Shown here one piece after another: positions 1-9,697 of a stretch of DNA of 64,000 nucleotides. The translations under genes were made by a program, and so were the position numbers. The stretch covers positions 62,001 through 126,000 of the forward strand of contig JAHHGZ010000022.1 of the NCBI GenBank assembly GCA_019359595.1, in the 5' to 3' direction. Under the pieces are notes generated by a model. That model had not been told where the DNA came from and did not search any database. It saw only the letters and a list, made by a program, of their open reading frames with translations. Source of the DNA: Cyanomargarita calcarea GSE-NOS-MK-12-04C. GTDB lineage: Bacteria > Cyanobacteriota > Cyanobacteriia > Cyanobacteriales > Nostocaceae. How positions within the stretch are numbered: position 1 is the first letter of the stretch; the number at the start of each line of letters is the position of its first letter.

Positions 1-928
1 TTGCCGGGACAGAATTTGCCGGTGAGACTGCAACAGTTTTCTGCCGAGACTCTGGAGATAGGTTGGTTTGGTAGACAGGTTTGGGGTATTCTTGACCAGT
101 CGAAGTTGAAGAAAGCAGCCGCAACCGAAGCCGTGCATCTCCAGCGGTTTGGTAGCGGTCTTTGAAATGATAGCGAACCATAATAGTCAAGATCGCCGCC
201 AAATCATTGCTTACGGGTGCCAAATGCTGCCAAATAACTTCGCCAGTATTTTGGTCTTCTTGCAAGTCCATTGGTGACACTCCCGTCAGCGCTTGAATCG
301 CAATGATTCCGAGAGCATAAATATCGCTGTTAGGACGGGGTTTACCTTGTCCTTGCTCGGTCGGCATATAACCGGGAGTACCAATCGCCACTGTAGCTGT
401 GGGCTGTGCCCCAGTCGTATAGTTAGGAGAGCGCAATTGTTTAACAGCGCCAAAGTCTACTAAAACTAACTTCTTATCCTGATCTCGGCGGATGATATTA
501 TCTGGCTTGATATCGCGGTGAATTACCCCTTGGCTGTGGACGAATTCCAAAATACTGAGAATTTCCTGCAACATCTGAATGACTTGGCTTTCAGTCCAAC
601 TTTGACCGATAGCCAATTCATCACTTAGAGGATGCCCTTCAATAAATTCTTGTACTAAATAGAATTCATGATTTTCATCAAAATAAGCCAAAAGCCGGGG
701 TATCTGGTCATGGCTGCCCAACTTTTCGAGAGTTTCGGCTTCTGAATTAAACAGACGCTTCGCGGTTTCAAAAACTTTGGGGTCAGAATTTGAGGGTTTG
801 AGGTGTTTGACAACGCAGATAGGGTTACCCGGTCGCTTGGTATCCTGGGCAATATAAGTTTGACCAAATCCGCCGATAGCCAGAACTCTGATAACTCGAT
901 AACGATGGTCTAGAAGCTTCCCAATCAT
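1..928 (-). CDS. Serine/threonine protein kinase, 5' part (runs off left edge)
   Basis: Reading leftwards from the ATG at 928-926 the frame stays open to the window edge, giving about 309 N-terminal residues of a Hanks-type kinase. Visible motifs are the glycine loop AIGGFGQTY (17-25), a candidate ATP-anchoring lysine in VVKHL (41), the catalytic loop HRDIKPDN (137-144), the DFG triad (158-160) and the activation-segment motif GTPGYMPTEQ near residue 183. A purine-rich GGGGAGGG lies just before the ATG. The kinase domain is essentially complete, so the missing part is the C-terminal region, which in cyanobacterial relatives is often a membrane, WD40, TPR or pentapeptide extension. It should phosphorylate protein Ser/Thr residues in signalling; the substrate is unknown. 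Confidence 0.93.
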   Translation of the reverse strand, partial: MIGKLLDHRYRVIRVLAIGGFGQTYIAQDTKRPGNPICVVKHLKPSNSDPKVFETAKRLFNSEAETLEKLGSHDQIPRLLAYFDENHEFYLVQEFIEGHPLSDELAIGQSWTESQVIQMLQEILSILEFVHSQGVIHRDIKPDNIIRRDQDKKLVLVDFGAVKQLRSPNYTTGAQPTATVAIGTPGYMPTEQGQGKPRPNSDIYALGIIAIQALTGVSPMDLQEDQNTGEVIWQHLAPVSNDLAAILTIMVRYHFKDRYQTAGDARLRLRLLSSTSTGQEYPKPVYQTNLSPESRQKTVAVSPANSVPA

Positions 929-1054
929 ATTCCCTCCCCAGTGTTAACACCCATTTTCCATCCTGGTAATATATATCTCCAATTTCTCTATAACAAAATC
1001 CGCTATCTTGAGAAAAGATTTCGGTAAAAACGCATTTTTTTAATAAATTTATCC

Positions 1055-1173
1055 TCGCTGGGGGTTTAAGACCCCGACCGGATTCAGGCTGTCTGTTTTG
1101 AGTTGGAGTCCCAATCCCCATCTAAAAACCTCTTTCTTCCTTCTTCCTTCTTCCCTCTTCCTTCTTCCTTCAT
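1055..1173 (+). repeat. Dispersed structured repeat, copy A
   Basis: One of five related copies in the window. It has a short GGGGTTTAA-ACCCC hairpin, a variable spacer, the core GTTTTGAGTTGGAGTC, an ATCCCCAT/AAACCTC block and a TTCTTCC heptamer tail. It occupies the gap upstream of the hypothetical gene at 1185. Confidence 0.75.
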
Positions 1174-1184
1174 TTAGACCAATC

Positions 1185-1670
1185 ATGCCACCCAAAATCA
1201 ACAATCCAGTTACATGGCAGCAGGCTGAACTCCTCATGCAACCTGCCTTCATCCGCGTTCTCGACAACATTCGCAAGCTGCTTGATAATTCTACTTGGAC
1301 GGGAACATATCAGGACGTATTGATTTGGTCTGCTGACACGACTGATGAAACCAAAGCGATCGTAATGAGGCTACTGCAAGAATTAGAAACCGCAACACCA
1401 GAAGAACAGAACAAAATCAGAGAGACTCTTGCCAAACTACCAACGCCCCATCCAGGATATCATTTGTCCTTACAACGTCAAGAGCAGCAAATCAAGGTGG
1501 ACTTGTGGGAACTGTGCTATCAAGTTTGTTTTCTTGACTACAGCCCCGTAAATGCAACAGTAGATGTTGATACTAGTTTAATCGATGAACTGGGTGATGT
1601 GGATTGGCAGAAGCTAGATTTTAAGGTAAAGGACTTAGTTGGGCAAGTGTTTGAAAATTTACCAGAATAG
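1185..1670 (+). CDS. Conserved hypothetical protein (161 aa)
   Basis: A longer frame opens at a TTG at 1098, but its first 29 residues are only a translation of the TTCTTCC repeat, so the ATG at 1185 (MPPKINNPVT) is the better start. The product is a soluble, acidic protein with no signal peptide or membrane segment. It has a mostly helical N-terminal half and conserved-looking tryptophans (WQQAELL, WTGTYQDVL, VDWQKLDFKV). I do not recognise a domain. The sequence composition is typical of a real cyanobacterial gene, but no function can be given. Confidence 0.6.
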   Translation: MPPKINNPVTWQQAELLMQPAFIRVLDNIRKLLDNSTWTGTYQDVLIWSADTTDETKAIVMRLLQELETATPEEQNKIRETLAKLPTPHPGYHLSLQRQEQQIKVDLWELCYQVCFLDYSPVNATVDVDTSLIDELGDVDWQKLDFKVKDLVGQVFENLPE

Positions 1671-1701
1671 GGAGTTAGGAGTTAGGAGTTATACCAAACA
1701 A

Positions 1702-2080
1702 TATGAAGATGCGTCTAATTAGCCCACGCAGGTGGGCTTAGTTAGTATAGCCTCACCCTTCTAGGGTGTGGGGACTTCATACAGAATCGGTATTAGGAGT
1801 TATTGAAGATGCGTCTAAATTAGCCCACGCAGGTGGGCTTAGTTAGTATAGCCTCACCCTTCTAGGGTGTGGGGACTTCATACAGAATCGGTATTAGGAG
1901 TTATTGAAGATGCGTCTAAATTAGCCCACGCAGGTGGGCTTAGTTAGTATAGCCTCACCCTTCTAGGGTGTGGGGACTTCATACAGAATCGGTATTAGGA
2001 GTTATTGAAGATGCGTCTAAATTAGCCCACGCAGGTGGGCTTAGTTAGTATAGCCTCACCCTTCTAGGGTGTGGGGACTT
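1702..2080 (+). repeat. 101-bp tandem repeat array, four copies
   Basis: The unit starts at about 1705, 1805, 1906 and 2007 (period 100, 101, 101), and the copies are almost identical. Each unit carries two hairpins, AGCCCAC-GCAG-GTGGGCT and CACCCTTCTAGGGTG. Junctions contain CTTCATACAGAATCGGTAT, which matches the terminal repeat of the palindromic elements at 22329 and 55403, so the array looks like a tandem amplification of such an element. It ends directly at the stop codon of the next gene (2083). Confidence 0.9.
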
Positions 2081-2082
2081 TT

Positions 2083-3249
2083 TCACACGAGTTCTTTATA
2101 AAACTCCAATTGCTCTTTTGCTAAAGCCTTATTAGTATATTTTACCATTGCTTTCTGATAAGCTATTTCACCTAACTTTTCAGCAAATTCTGGCTTGTCA
2201 ATTAATTGCAACAAACAATCAGCCAGTGCCTTAGCATCACCTTCACAAAAAACTAACCCCGCATCGCCAATTACATAGGGAATTTCTCCTGAGTCGGAAC
2301 CAATCACAGGTATTTGACAAGCCATCGCTTCAATTAGGACGTGACCAAATTGTTCTTTCCAACCGACAGATGTTAATGTTTTAAATTGGTAGGTTGTTTC
2401 TGATGGCAATACCAAAGTACTCATCAAATTAATATACTTTGCAACTTCATCATGAGGAACGCTTTCTATCAAAATTATTCTATCTTGAATGTTATTTTCT
2501 GCGGCTTTCTCCATCAACTCTGATTGCAAAGAACCGCGTCCTAACAACAGTAATTTCCAAGATTTATCTTTAATAGATATTAAAGCATTTAACAGCGTCA
2601 TTAATCCTTTCTCTGGAACAAACCGACCGACAAAACCCACAACAAAATCGTCTTGTTTAATTCCCAATTTCGCGGCTAATTCTGGCTGAGATGTGGGGGT
2701 GAATAGAGTTTCATCTACACCTAATTGAGGCATAACCTTAATTGTGCCATTATATCCACGAGCGCGTAAAATTTCTGCGCCATCTTGATTCCCGGAAATA
2801 ATGCCGTGGCTGTTTTGCAGGTTATATTTTTCTAATAAAGAAGTGGGGAATTTTAGTTCGTAAGGAAGATTCCACCAAGTGAAAAATACATTTTTAGCTT
2901 TCAGTCCTAAAAACTTATTCAAGGCTATCATCTGAGCATAAGCAAGGGCTTTAGAACCTTGTTCTACTTGGATGATGTTTGGCCGAAATTCTTGGAATAA
3001 ACTAATTAAATCAGTGCCAAATGTCAACAATCCTTGATGATTCTGGCTGAAGTTAGAAACCGGGACTATCCGAAACTTGCCTTCATCGCGATATTCAGTT
3101 TCAATAATCTTATTTTGAACCCCACCTGGATTCCAGCGTTTCGGCACTACAACTGTGACTTCAATATCTGATTCTAATTGAGATAATGCCCGTAGTTTCT
3201 CACAGTTCAGGTCTACAATATAGGTATGGCTAGCTACTAAGATTTTCAT
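2083..3249 (-). CDS. hpsO: GT4 glycosyltransferase, HpsO-like (hormogonium polysaccharide)
   Basis: A 388-residue GT-B fold glycosyltransferase of family GT4. The N-terminal half begins MKILVASHTY. The C-terminal nucleotide-sugar domain has VGFVGRFVPEKG near residue 210 and the E-x7-E motif region EQFGHVLIEA followed by PVIGSDSGEIP near residue 310. It has no membrane segment and should act at the cytoplasmic face, adding a sugar to a growing surface polysaccharide. The sequence resembles what I recall of HpsO of the cyanobacterial hps cluster, and the HpsL- and HpsN-like genes on the same strand at 8580-11315 support that. The symbol is tentative; the GT4 assignment is firm. The tandem array abuts the stop codon, so the gene end sits against repeats. 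Confidence 0.85.
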   Translation of the reverse strand: MKILVASHTYIVDLNCEKLRALSQLESDIEVTVVVPKRWNPGGVQNKIIETEYRDEGKFRIVPVSNFSQNHQGLLTFGTDLISLFQEFRPNIIQVEQGSKALAYAQMIALNKFLGLKAKNVFFTWWNLPYELKFPTSLLEKYNLQNSHGIISGNQDGAEILRARGYNGTIKVMPQLGVDETLFTPTSQPELAAKLGIKQDDFVVGFVGRFVPEKGLMTLLNALISIKDKSWKLLLLGRGSLQSELMEKAAENNIQDRIILIESVPHDEVAKYINLMSTLVLPSETTYQFKTLTSVGWKEQFGHVLIEAMACQIPVIGSDSGEIPYVIGDAGLVFCEGDAKALADCLLQLIDKPEFAEKLGEIAYQKAMVKYTNKALAKEQLEFYKELV

Positions 3250-3667
3250 TGCTAAAAAATAAATAATTAATTAACCGTAGTAAGCGCTAATATCGTCTTC
3301 GGGATGCTCCACGAACGAGAAGGCATTCAGCGCCTATCGCCTTGCCGTAGGGTAGGACGCAGATAAAAAAGACTTTTACACTTTTGTCCAATAGAATGTA
3401 AGACGCTTGATATTAGCGCCAAAAAGCCTTCATTTGTTTCGGTTCGGCGGTTTGTTGGGTTTCACTTAGTACCCCTTCGCTTACCCTGAAGCTATAACCT
3501 AACCTACAATTCTCCTTAACAGCAACCATATTGCAATATATTAGGCAAAGGCTCGTAGTAGCGCTAGTATAAACTTTTATTTATTTGTGCCGACTCCATT
3601 ATATGCTTTATTAATTATATAGGTAAGTTTTAGTAGTCATTAAAAAGCATAGCGAGTACATTAGGCA
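3250..3667. other. Intergenic region with degenerate inverted repeats
   Basis: The divergent gap between the GT4 gene and the adhesin gene should hold both promoters. It contains a loose inverted pair, AGCGCTAATATC near 3283 and GATATTAGCGCC near 3410, enclosing repeat-like sequence. It also has the dispersed motif TAGGTTAGGTTATAGC on the reverse strand (3488-3506), related to the one at about 22193-22230. No gene is supported. Confidence 0.5.
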
Positions 3668-6600
3668 ATGAGCAATCGTTGGGGCTGGTTGTTAGCGATC
3701 GCGATAGGTAATAGCATTTTTTCGGGAAACAATGCATCAGCGCAAATAACCCCGGATAGCACTTTACCAAATAATTCCATTGTCACACCGGGCGGTAACA
3801 TTTTTAATATCACCGGTGGAAGCCAAATCGGAAACAATTTATTCCACAGTTTTCAACAATTTTCCGTTCCCACTAACGGCACTGCTTTTTTCAATAATGC
3901 TCTTGACATTAATAATATTATCAGCAGGGTAACAGGTAATTCAATCTCCAATATCGATGGATTAATTCGCGCTAACGGCTCTGCTAACCTATTTCTACTC
4001 AATCCCAACGGAATTATTTTTGGTAATAATGCCAGTTTAAATGTTGGCGGGTCTTTTGTCGGTTCCACAGCGAACGCGATTCAATTTGGAACTTTGGGAA
4101 TTTTCAGCGCAACTACTCCCAATGCACCCACACCATTACTAACAATCAATCCTTCCGCATTGCTGTTTATTCAACCTTCACCAGCAGCAATTACAATTAG
4201 ATCAAATGCACCCGCAGGCGTGAATTTAGCAGGTGTTGAAGTTACCGGATTGAGAGTCCCAGATGGTAGAAGTTTACTATTAGTGGGTGGCGATGTCAAC
4301 GTTGATGGTGGTAGCCTGAGAGCTTATAACGGACGCATCGAATTAGCCGGATTAGCTGCACCTGGCAATGTTGGGTTAAATTTCGCTGGGAATATACTTA
4401 GCTTGGGTGTTCCTAATGTGCAACGAGCGAATGTATCTTTAACTAATGGCGCTGAGTTAAATGTCCGGGGTAGTGATGGGGGTAGTATTGCCATCAATGC
4501 TCAAAACTTGAGTTTAGCGGGAGCAAGTAAAGTAAGAGCGGGGATAGATACGGGATTAGGTACGCTGCAAAGTCAGGCAGGAGATATTGACATTAGTGCT
4601 ACAGGGCCAACGACTTTAACTGATGACAGCTTTATTGCCAATGTTCTCCAAGCAACATCAGTAGGTCAAGGTGGAAATATCAATATTACTACAGGCTCGC
4701 TTGCCTTAATTAATGGTAGTTACTTAAACACTAATAACTTTGGGCAGGGAAACGCAGGTAACGTTAATATCACTGCTGGGTCAGTTTCCTTAGCAGATGG
4801 CGCTTTTTTGACTGCGAGTACTTTTGGACAAGGAGATGCTGGTAATGTCTCAATACAGGCTAGGGATTTTGTTTCTCTTGCTGGTGGTAATAGTACAATC
4901 TTTAGCAATATAGAAGCAGGAGGAGTCGGCAATGGTGGCAACATTAATATCACCGCACCTTCACTCACCTTAACTGATGGCGCTCAATTGCAAGCTGGAC
5001 TGCGTGGAACTGATACCCAGAATAACCTACCTGGGGGTCGGGGAAATGGCGGTAACATTAATATCAAATCAGGTTCGCTGTCTTTAAGCGAGGGTACTTT
5101 TATAGATGCAAGTACTGCTGGAAACGGAAACGCTGGTAACATTTTTGTGCAAGCTTCTAATGTCTCCCTAAAGAATGGCCGGATTTACAGCAGTGTAGAT
5201 GCTGGATCTGTGGGTAATGGTGGTAATATTACTATTGACGCTGACTCAGTTTCATTAACCAATGGTTCAGAATTTAACAGCAGAACTTTAGGGCAAGGCA
5301 ATAGTGGCAATATCACAATCAATGCCCGCGATACAGTTAGCTTTGATGGGCAAGGAGACAATGGTGGCATCTTTAGCCGTGCAATTACCTCAGTCATCGG
5401 TGACGCTGTGGGTAAAGCAGGAGATATTCAGATTACAACAGGTTCGCTGAACTTAACTAACGGGGCATTTTTAAGTAGTGGGACTTTAGGTAAAGGTGAT
5501 GGCGGAAATATCACAATTGATGCCCGCGACAGTGTTATCTTTGACAGCGGTAGCTCTGCCTCAAGCATTGTTGCAGGTAATAGAGCTATAGGTAAGGGGG
5601 GAAATATCCGGGTGATAACTGGGTCACTATCACTAGTTAACGGTGCCTCTCTGACTACGAACGTTTCCGGGCAAGGGGAAGCAGGTAATATTACTGTAGA
5701 AGCCCGCGATAAAGTTAGCTTAGAGGGTGCTGGGGACGATTCATTAACAGGTATTTTCAGCAGCTTGCTTACTGGAGGTGTTGGTAAAGGGGGAAACATC
5801 CAGGTAACAACTGGCTCTTTGTCGGTAATTAACGGTGCTTCATTGGCTGCTGGCACCAATGGGCGCGGGAATGGTGGTAATATCACGATTAATGCTCAAG
5901 ATACTGTTACCTTTGATGGCGTTGGCAATATTGAATTCCCTGGTAGCGAAGCATCCACTACTGTTGGTTCTAATGCGGTGGGTAATGGTGGAAATATAGA
6001 AGTAACTGCTAGATCGCTGTCATTAACAAATGGTGGTTTACTAAGTGCTAGCGGCTTCGGGCAAGGTAATGCTGGCAACATAAGCATTAATGTCGGCGAT
6101 AATTTTATCCTTGACGGTGTTGGCAGTAATGGAATCTCTAGTAATATAAGCACTACAGCAAGAAGAGGTAATGGCGGAGATATCCAACTGACAACCGGCT
6201 CACTTTCGGTTACAAATGGCGCTCAACTGCTTTCTACCACATCTGGACAGGGTAATGGCGGTGATATTACCATCAATGCCCGTGATAATGTCAAGTTTGA
6301 TGGTGTCGGCAGCAATCAAAGTTTCAGTGGAGCCTTCAGCAATGTCGAATCTGGCGGTGTAGGCAATGCAGGCAATATTAAAGTTACAACCGGATCGCTA
6401 TCTTTAAGCAACAGTGCTAAAATTGCAGCCGCCACTTTTGGAACAGGAAATGCAGGCAATATTAATCTTAACGCCCGCGATGCCATTACCTTAAACGGCA
6501 TCAACAATAATCAATTTACTACTGGTGTCTTCAGCACAGTAGAATCTAGCGGTGTGGGCAAGGGTGGAGATATTCAGCTAACAAGTGGATCGCTTTCTTT

Positions 6601-8173
6601 AGCAAATCAAGCTCAAATTAATTCCAGCACTTTTGGACAGGGTGATGCAGGTAATATCTCATTAAATGTAGATAATGCGATTTCACTAAATAATAGTTAC
6701 ATTCTAGCGGCTATCTTTGGTGGCGGTGTTGGTAGGGCAGGCAATATTGATATTTTGACACGATCGCTCTCATTAACAAATGGTGCGCAAATTGATTCTG
6801 TTCTCGTGCGATCGCCTAATCCGCTAATTGCTGGTGGTAAGGGAAGCGGGGGAAATATTCGGATCGATGCTTCTGATTCTCTAACACTTTCTGGAATAAG
6901 CGATCGCGGATATTCTAGCGGTATATTCGCCACAAACGAACGCGGTACATCAGGACCAGCAGGAAATATTATCATCACTACAGATAAATTTGCCGTCCGA
7001 GATGGTGGAATTGTCTCTGCTCTGACGGTTAATCCTGATAATGGAGGCAACATTACTCTTAATGCTCGCACTTTTGAAGCTCTTAACGGTGGGCAAGTAA
7101 CTACCAGCACCAGTGGTAGTGGTAATGCCGGAACTATCAAACTCAATGTTAGAGATAGACTTACAGTAGCAGGAAGCGATCCGAATTATACTCAACGCAT
7201 TGCCCAAGTTGAACAACGTTTGCGTCAACCAGGAGAAACTGACCAAGTTAGAGATGTTGTCATCAATGAAGGTGCAGCTAGTGGAATTTTCGCCACCACT
7301 GCTGTTGGTTCCACAGGTAATGGTGGTAGCATTTTCATCGACCCCCGTCAAGTCATAATTAGAGATGGCGCAAGAATATCAGTTAATAGTGATGGCAAAG
7401 GCGATGCAGGCAATATCACACTACAAGCAGGTACTCTTACCCTTGACAATCGAGCATCGATTTCTGGGCAAACGGCCAGCAGCCAAGGTGGTAATATTAA
7501 CCTGCAATTAAAAGATATTCTATTGCTGCGTCGCGGTAGTCAAATTACCACCACCGCAGGCACTGCTGAAGCTGGTGGTGATGGTGGTAACATTACAATT
7601 AATACACCTTTCATTGTTGCCGTACCCAAAGAGAACAGCGACATTAGCGCAAACGCCTTTAGTGGCGAAGGTGGTAATATTGACATTAACACTCAGGGTA
7701 TTTATGGCATTGAAGCGCGATCGCAACCGACACAAGAAAGCGATATTACTGCTACTTCTCAATTTGGAATCAGCGGTCAGGTCATTATCAATACTCCCTA
7801 TATTGACCCCACCCAAGGTTTAGTGGAGCTGCCCGTAGGTTTAGTAAATGCCCCAGGACTAATTGCTTCTAACTGTGCAGCATTTGACAAAAATGGCAGT
7901 GGCTTCATTGTCACCGGACGTGGTAGTTTGCCCCTCAGTCCCGATGATCTCCTTAGTGGTGATGTGGTATGGTCAGATACTCGCCTCCGTGCTACAACAA
8001 CACAACAGCATCCCACCAAGACACCGGCTGCGTTATCTCCCTCAAAACCAAAAGCTATGGAAATAGTACCAGCTACTGGTTGGGTATTTAATAAACAGAC
8101 GGGGGAAGTAACGCTGATTTCCTCAGCGTATAATGCTTCTGGGTTCACTCCTCCTGCTTGCTCTCAACGGTAG
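3668..8173 (+). CDS. Large TPS-type exoprotein (filamentous haemagglutinin N-terminal domain, 1501 aa)
   Basis: A secreted adhesin-like protein. A signal peptide (about 1-25, ending ASA) is followed by the TPS/haemagglutination activity domain (about 26-150) with typical blocks ITPDSTLPNNSIV, NLFHSFQQFSV, IISRVTGN, LFLLNPNGIIFG and LNVGGSFVGST. Residues from about 250 to 1250 are long imperfect repeats of roughly 50-60 residues around GNGGNI-TTGSLSLTNGA-FGQGNAGNI, expected to form a right-handed beta-helix. The C-terminus has LVELPVGLVNAPGLIAS, VTGRGSLP and ATGWVF, shared with the paralogue at 59080. Such proteins are exported by a TpsB/BamA-type pore, and none is encoded in this window. The gene sits on the strand opposite to the hps-like genes that flank it. 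Substrate or adhesion target is unknown. Confidence 0.93.
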   Translation: MSNRWGWLLAIAIGNSIFSGNNASAQITPDSTLPNNSIVTPGGNIFNITGGSQIGNNLFHSFQQFSVPTNGTAFFNNALDINNIISRVTGNSISNIDGLIRANGSANLFLLNPNGIIFGNNASLNVGGSFVGSTANAIQFGTLGIFSATTPNAPTPLLTINPSALLFIQPSPAAITIRSNAPAGVNLAGVEVTGLRVPDGRSLLLVGGDVNVDGGSLRAYNGRIELAGLAAPGNVGLNFAGNILSLGVPNVQRANVSLTNGAELNVRGSDGGSIAINAQNLSLAGASKVRAGIDTGLGTLQSQAGDIDISATGPTTLTDDSFIANVLQATSVGQGGNINITTGSLALINGSYLNTNNFGQGNAGNVNITAGSVSLADGAFLTASTFGQGDAGNVSIQARDFVSLAGGNSTIFSNIEAGGVGNGGNINITAPSLTLTDGAQLQAGLRGTDTQNNLPGGRGNGGNINIKSGSLSLSEGTFIDASTAGNGNAGNIFVQASNVSLKNGRIYSSVDAGSVGNGGNITIDADSVSLTNGSEFNSRTLGQGNSGNITINARDTVSFDGQGDNGGIFSRAITSVIGDAVGKAGDIQITTGSLNLTNGAFLSSGTLGKGDGGNITIDARDSVIFDSGSSASSIVAGNRAIGKGGNIRVITGSLSLVNGASLTTNVSGQGEAGNITVEARDKVSLEGAGDDSLTGIFSSLLTGGVGKGGNIQVTTGSLSVINGASLAAGTNGRGNGGNITINAQDTVTFDGVGNIEFPGSEASTTVGSNAVGNGGNIEVTARSLSLTNGGLLSASGFGQGNAGNISINVGDNFILDGVGSNGISSNISTTARRGNGGDIQLTTGSLSVTNGAQLLSTTSGQGNGGDITINARDNVKFDGVGSNQSFSGAFSNVESGGVGNAGNIKVTTGSLSLSNSAKIAAATFGTGNAGNINLNARDAITLNGINNNQFTTGVFSTVESSGVGKGGDIQLTSGSLSLANQAQINSSTFGQGDAGNISLNVDNAISLNNSYILAAIFGGGVGRAGNIDILTRSLSLTNGAQIDSVLVRSPNPLIAGGKGSGGNIRIDASDSLTLSGISDRGYSSGIFATNERGTSGPAGNIIITTDKFAVRDGGIVSALTVNPDNGGNITLNARTFEALNGGQVTTSTSGSGNAGTIKLNVRDRLTVAGSDPNYTQRIAQVEQRLRQPGETDQVRDVVINEGAASGIFATTAVGSTGNGGSIFIDPRQVIIRDGARISVNSDGKGDAGNITLQAGTLTLDNRASISGQTASSQGGNINLQLKDILLLRRGSQITTTAGTAEAGGDGGNITINTPFIVAVPKENSDISANAFSGEGGNIDINTQGIYGIEARSQPTQESDITATSQFGISGQVIINTPYIDPTQGLVELPVGLVNAPGLIASNCAAFDKNGSGFIVTGRGSLPLSPDDLLSGDVVWSDTRLRATTTQQHPTKTPAALSPSKPKAMEIVPATGWVFNKQTGEVTLISSAYNASGFTPPACSQR

Positions 8174-8261
8174 ACCCAAGTATCAATCGGTTCCCAATAC
8201 GGTTGGTGTTAAGGCTAAAAACTAAAGCTGACCTAGCTGACGTAGCGATCGGTATCAATAT

Positions 8262-8383
8262 AGGACTTACGCAACTGGCACATTTTTTCCCTTCGGGTGT
8301 GACGCTAGGAAAAAATTTAAACCTAGCAATAAGACTTGTAGCGTCACGCACCAACGATGAATTGTGACAGTAACGTAAGTCCT
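8262..8383. mobile_element. Small palindromic element with 10-bp terminal inverted repeats
   Basis: AGGACTTACG at 8262-8271 and its exact complement CGTAAGTCCT at 8374-8383 bound a 122-bp non-coding segment with a further internal palindrome around TGTGACGCT-AGCGTCACG. CAATAT occurs on both flanks. It looks like a MITE, non-autonomous and without a transposase gene. Confidence 0.65.
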
Positions 8384-8398
8384 GCAATATAATGTAGT

Positions 8399-8450
8399 GA
8401 ATGTAGTGACAATTCATGTGGCTTGCCTCCCGTAGGGTATTGTCACTACA
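8399..8450. repeat. GTAGTGACAAT hairpin repeat
   Basis: GTAGTGACAAT and ATTGTCACTAC form a stem around a loop containing CTTGCCTCCCGTAGGGT. A related element is present at about 49988-50040. Confidence 0.6.
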
Positions 8451-8452
8451 GG

Positions 8453-8559
8453 TATAGCGTTTCCTAATCACATGAGGTATATCAAAAGCCCCCTCCCTGC
8501 TTGCGGGGAGCGGGTTGGGGGTGGGGTTTTTGTACCTCACTGAATTGAGAACCGCTATA
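8453..8559. mobile_element. 107-bp palindromic element (TATAGCG ends), copy 1
   Basis: The ends TATAGCG(T/G)TTC and GAACCGCTATA are inverted repeats, with inner CATGAGGTA and TACCTCACTGA. A second member with matching ends but a different centre is at 57073-57180. No coding capacity, consistent with a MITE family. Confidence 0.6.
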
Positions 8560-8579
8560 TTACAACCAACAACCAACTA

Positions 8580-9587
8580 TTAACAACTAACTTCTTTATC
8601 AAGTCGAGTATAAATTTGACCATCATTCCATCCAGATTGGATGACACTACCCAAAGCTTTCAAAAATCCCAAAGTGTAAAAAACGCCACGAGTCAAAACT
8701 TTGATCGGGGAACCGCTTTTATGACAGGGAGGACGTCCCAGTACATGACAGTCAAATAAGCGGGCGTAGAGGCGTATAGCTTGGCCAACGGTGAGGTTTT
8801 TTAGCCCCATCAAGAAATGATTGTGATAGAAAGTCATTTGATATTTGAGCGATCGCATACTAATATCATGACAACCGCCTGTCTCTTCCCCTAAATGCAC
8901 TAAATGAGCCTCGGGGTCATACCAAATCTTATATCCCGTCTGGCGCACTCTCAAACAAAAATCAGACTCTTCACGGACTGCACTGCCGCGAAATCTTTCA
9001 TCAAAATGCAGTCCAAATTTAGTGAAAATCTCGCGACGAAAGGACATATTACAACCCCTCGTAGTCAAGACTTGCTGGGGTTTGACTGTATTTACTAAAT
9101 CAATATAATACCAAGCGATACCGGGGTCCATCGCTTGAGGAGGAAGATATTCTATAGTTTTGTAATCATTATCTCCCTGTGTTCTACCTTCAGCAGCATC
9201 AGCCATTTTCATTCTGTCAAAGACTCTGCCAGCGACAGCCCCCACTTCCGGATTTTCTATATAATTTTTCGCATGTGCGGCTAAAAATCCTTGCGGTATT
9301 TCGACATCATCGTCAATAAACAAAACGATCTCACCTGCCGATCGCCGAATAGCATAATTTCGCGCTCCTGGCAAACTCGCCCAATCTAAGCGGAACCATT
9401 TAATTTTATCGTTTGATGCTTGCTCTTCTAAGTAAGCTTGAGTCTCTGGCTGATGTTGCGCAGTTTGATCCACAACCAAAACTTCAAAATTTGGATAGTC
9501 TTGTTTGAGGACATCTACAATACTGTCACGCAGCGGTTCCTCACGACCATAAGTAGGAATGATTACAGAAATTAAGGGTAAAACCAT
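8580..9587 (-). CDS. hpsN: GT2 glycosyltransferase, HpsN-like
   Basis: A 335-residue GT-A fold family 2 glycosyltransferase. The N-terminus ISVIIPTYGRE is the nucleotide-binding start, FIDDDVEIP (about 90) the metal-binding DxD-type motif, RGCNMSFRREIF (about 185) the acceptor region and REESDFCLR (about 207) the ED-type catalytic motif. The C-terminal part has a hydrophobic or amphipathic stretch (GVFYTLGFLKALG). It should transfer a sugar from a nucleotide donor to a polysaccharide intermediate. It lies 102 bp downstream of the HpsL-like gene on the same strand, probably in one transcript. The name is tentative, taken from recalled similarity to HpsN and from the neighbourhood. Confidence 0.85.
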   Translation of the reverse strand: MVLPLISVIIPTYGREEPLRDSIVDVLKQDYPNFEVLVVDQTAQHQPETQAYLEEQASNDKIKWFRLDWASLPGARNYAIRRSAGEIVLFIDDDVEIPQGFLAAHAKNYIENPEVGAVAGRVFDRMKMADAAEGRTQGDNDYKTIEYLPPQAMDPGIAWYYIDLVNTVKPQQVLTTRGCNMSFRREIFTKFGLHFDERFRGSAVREESDFCLRVRQTGYKIWYDPEAHLVHLGEETGGCHDISMRSLKYQMTFYHNHFLMGLKNLTVGQAIRLYARLFDCHVLGRPPCHKSGSPIKVLTRGVFYTLGFLKALGSVIQSGWNDGQIYTRLDKEVSC

Positions 9588-9597
9588 AAGAATTTAG

Positions 9598-9697
9598 TTG
9601 TTAGTGGTTAGTGGTTAGTGGTTAGGAGTTGAGAGTTGGGAGCAGTGGAGTCTTTGTGTTAAAAATTCATAAATCTTAACTCCTAACTCCTAACTCC
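9598..9697. repeat. Heptameric short tandem repeats (TTAGTGG / TAGGAGT)
   Basis: Degenerate heptamer repeats between the hpsL-like and hpsN-like genes, ending just inside the hpsL-like stop. Similar STRR tracts recur throughout the window. Confidence 0.75.

Noticed and set aside
1702-2080. The regular array considered as a CRISPR
   Set aside because: Units are 101 bp and nearly identical throughout, with no short repeat alternating with unique spacers and no cas genes.
5428-7146. Several minus-strand frames of 60-150 codons rich in Pro and Leu inside the adhesin gene
   Set aside because: They are antisense shadows of the glycine/asparagine-rich repeats; none has a ribosome site or recognisable domain.
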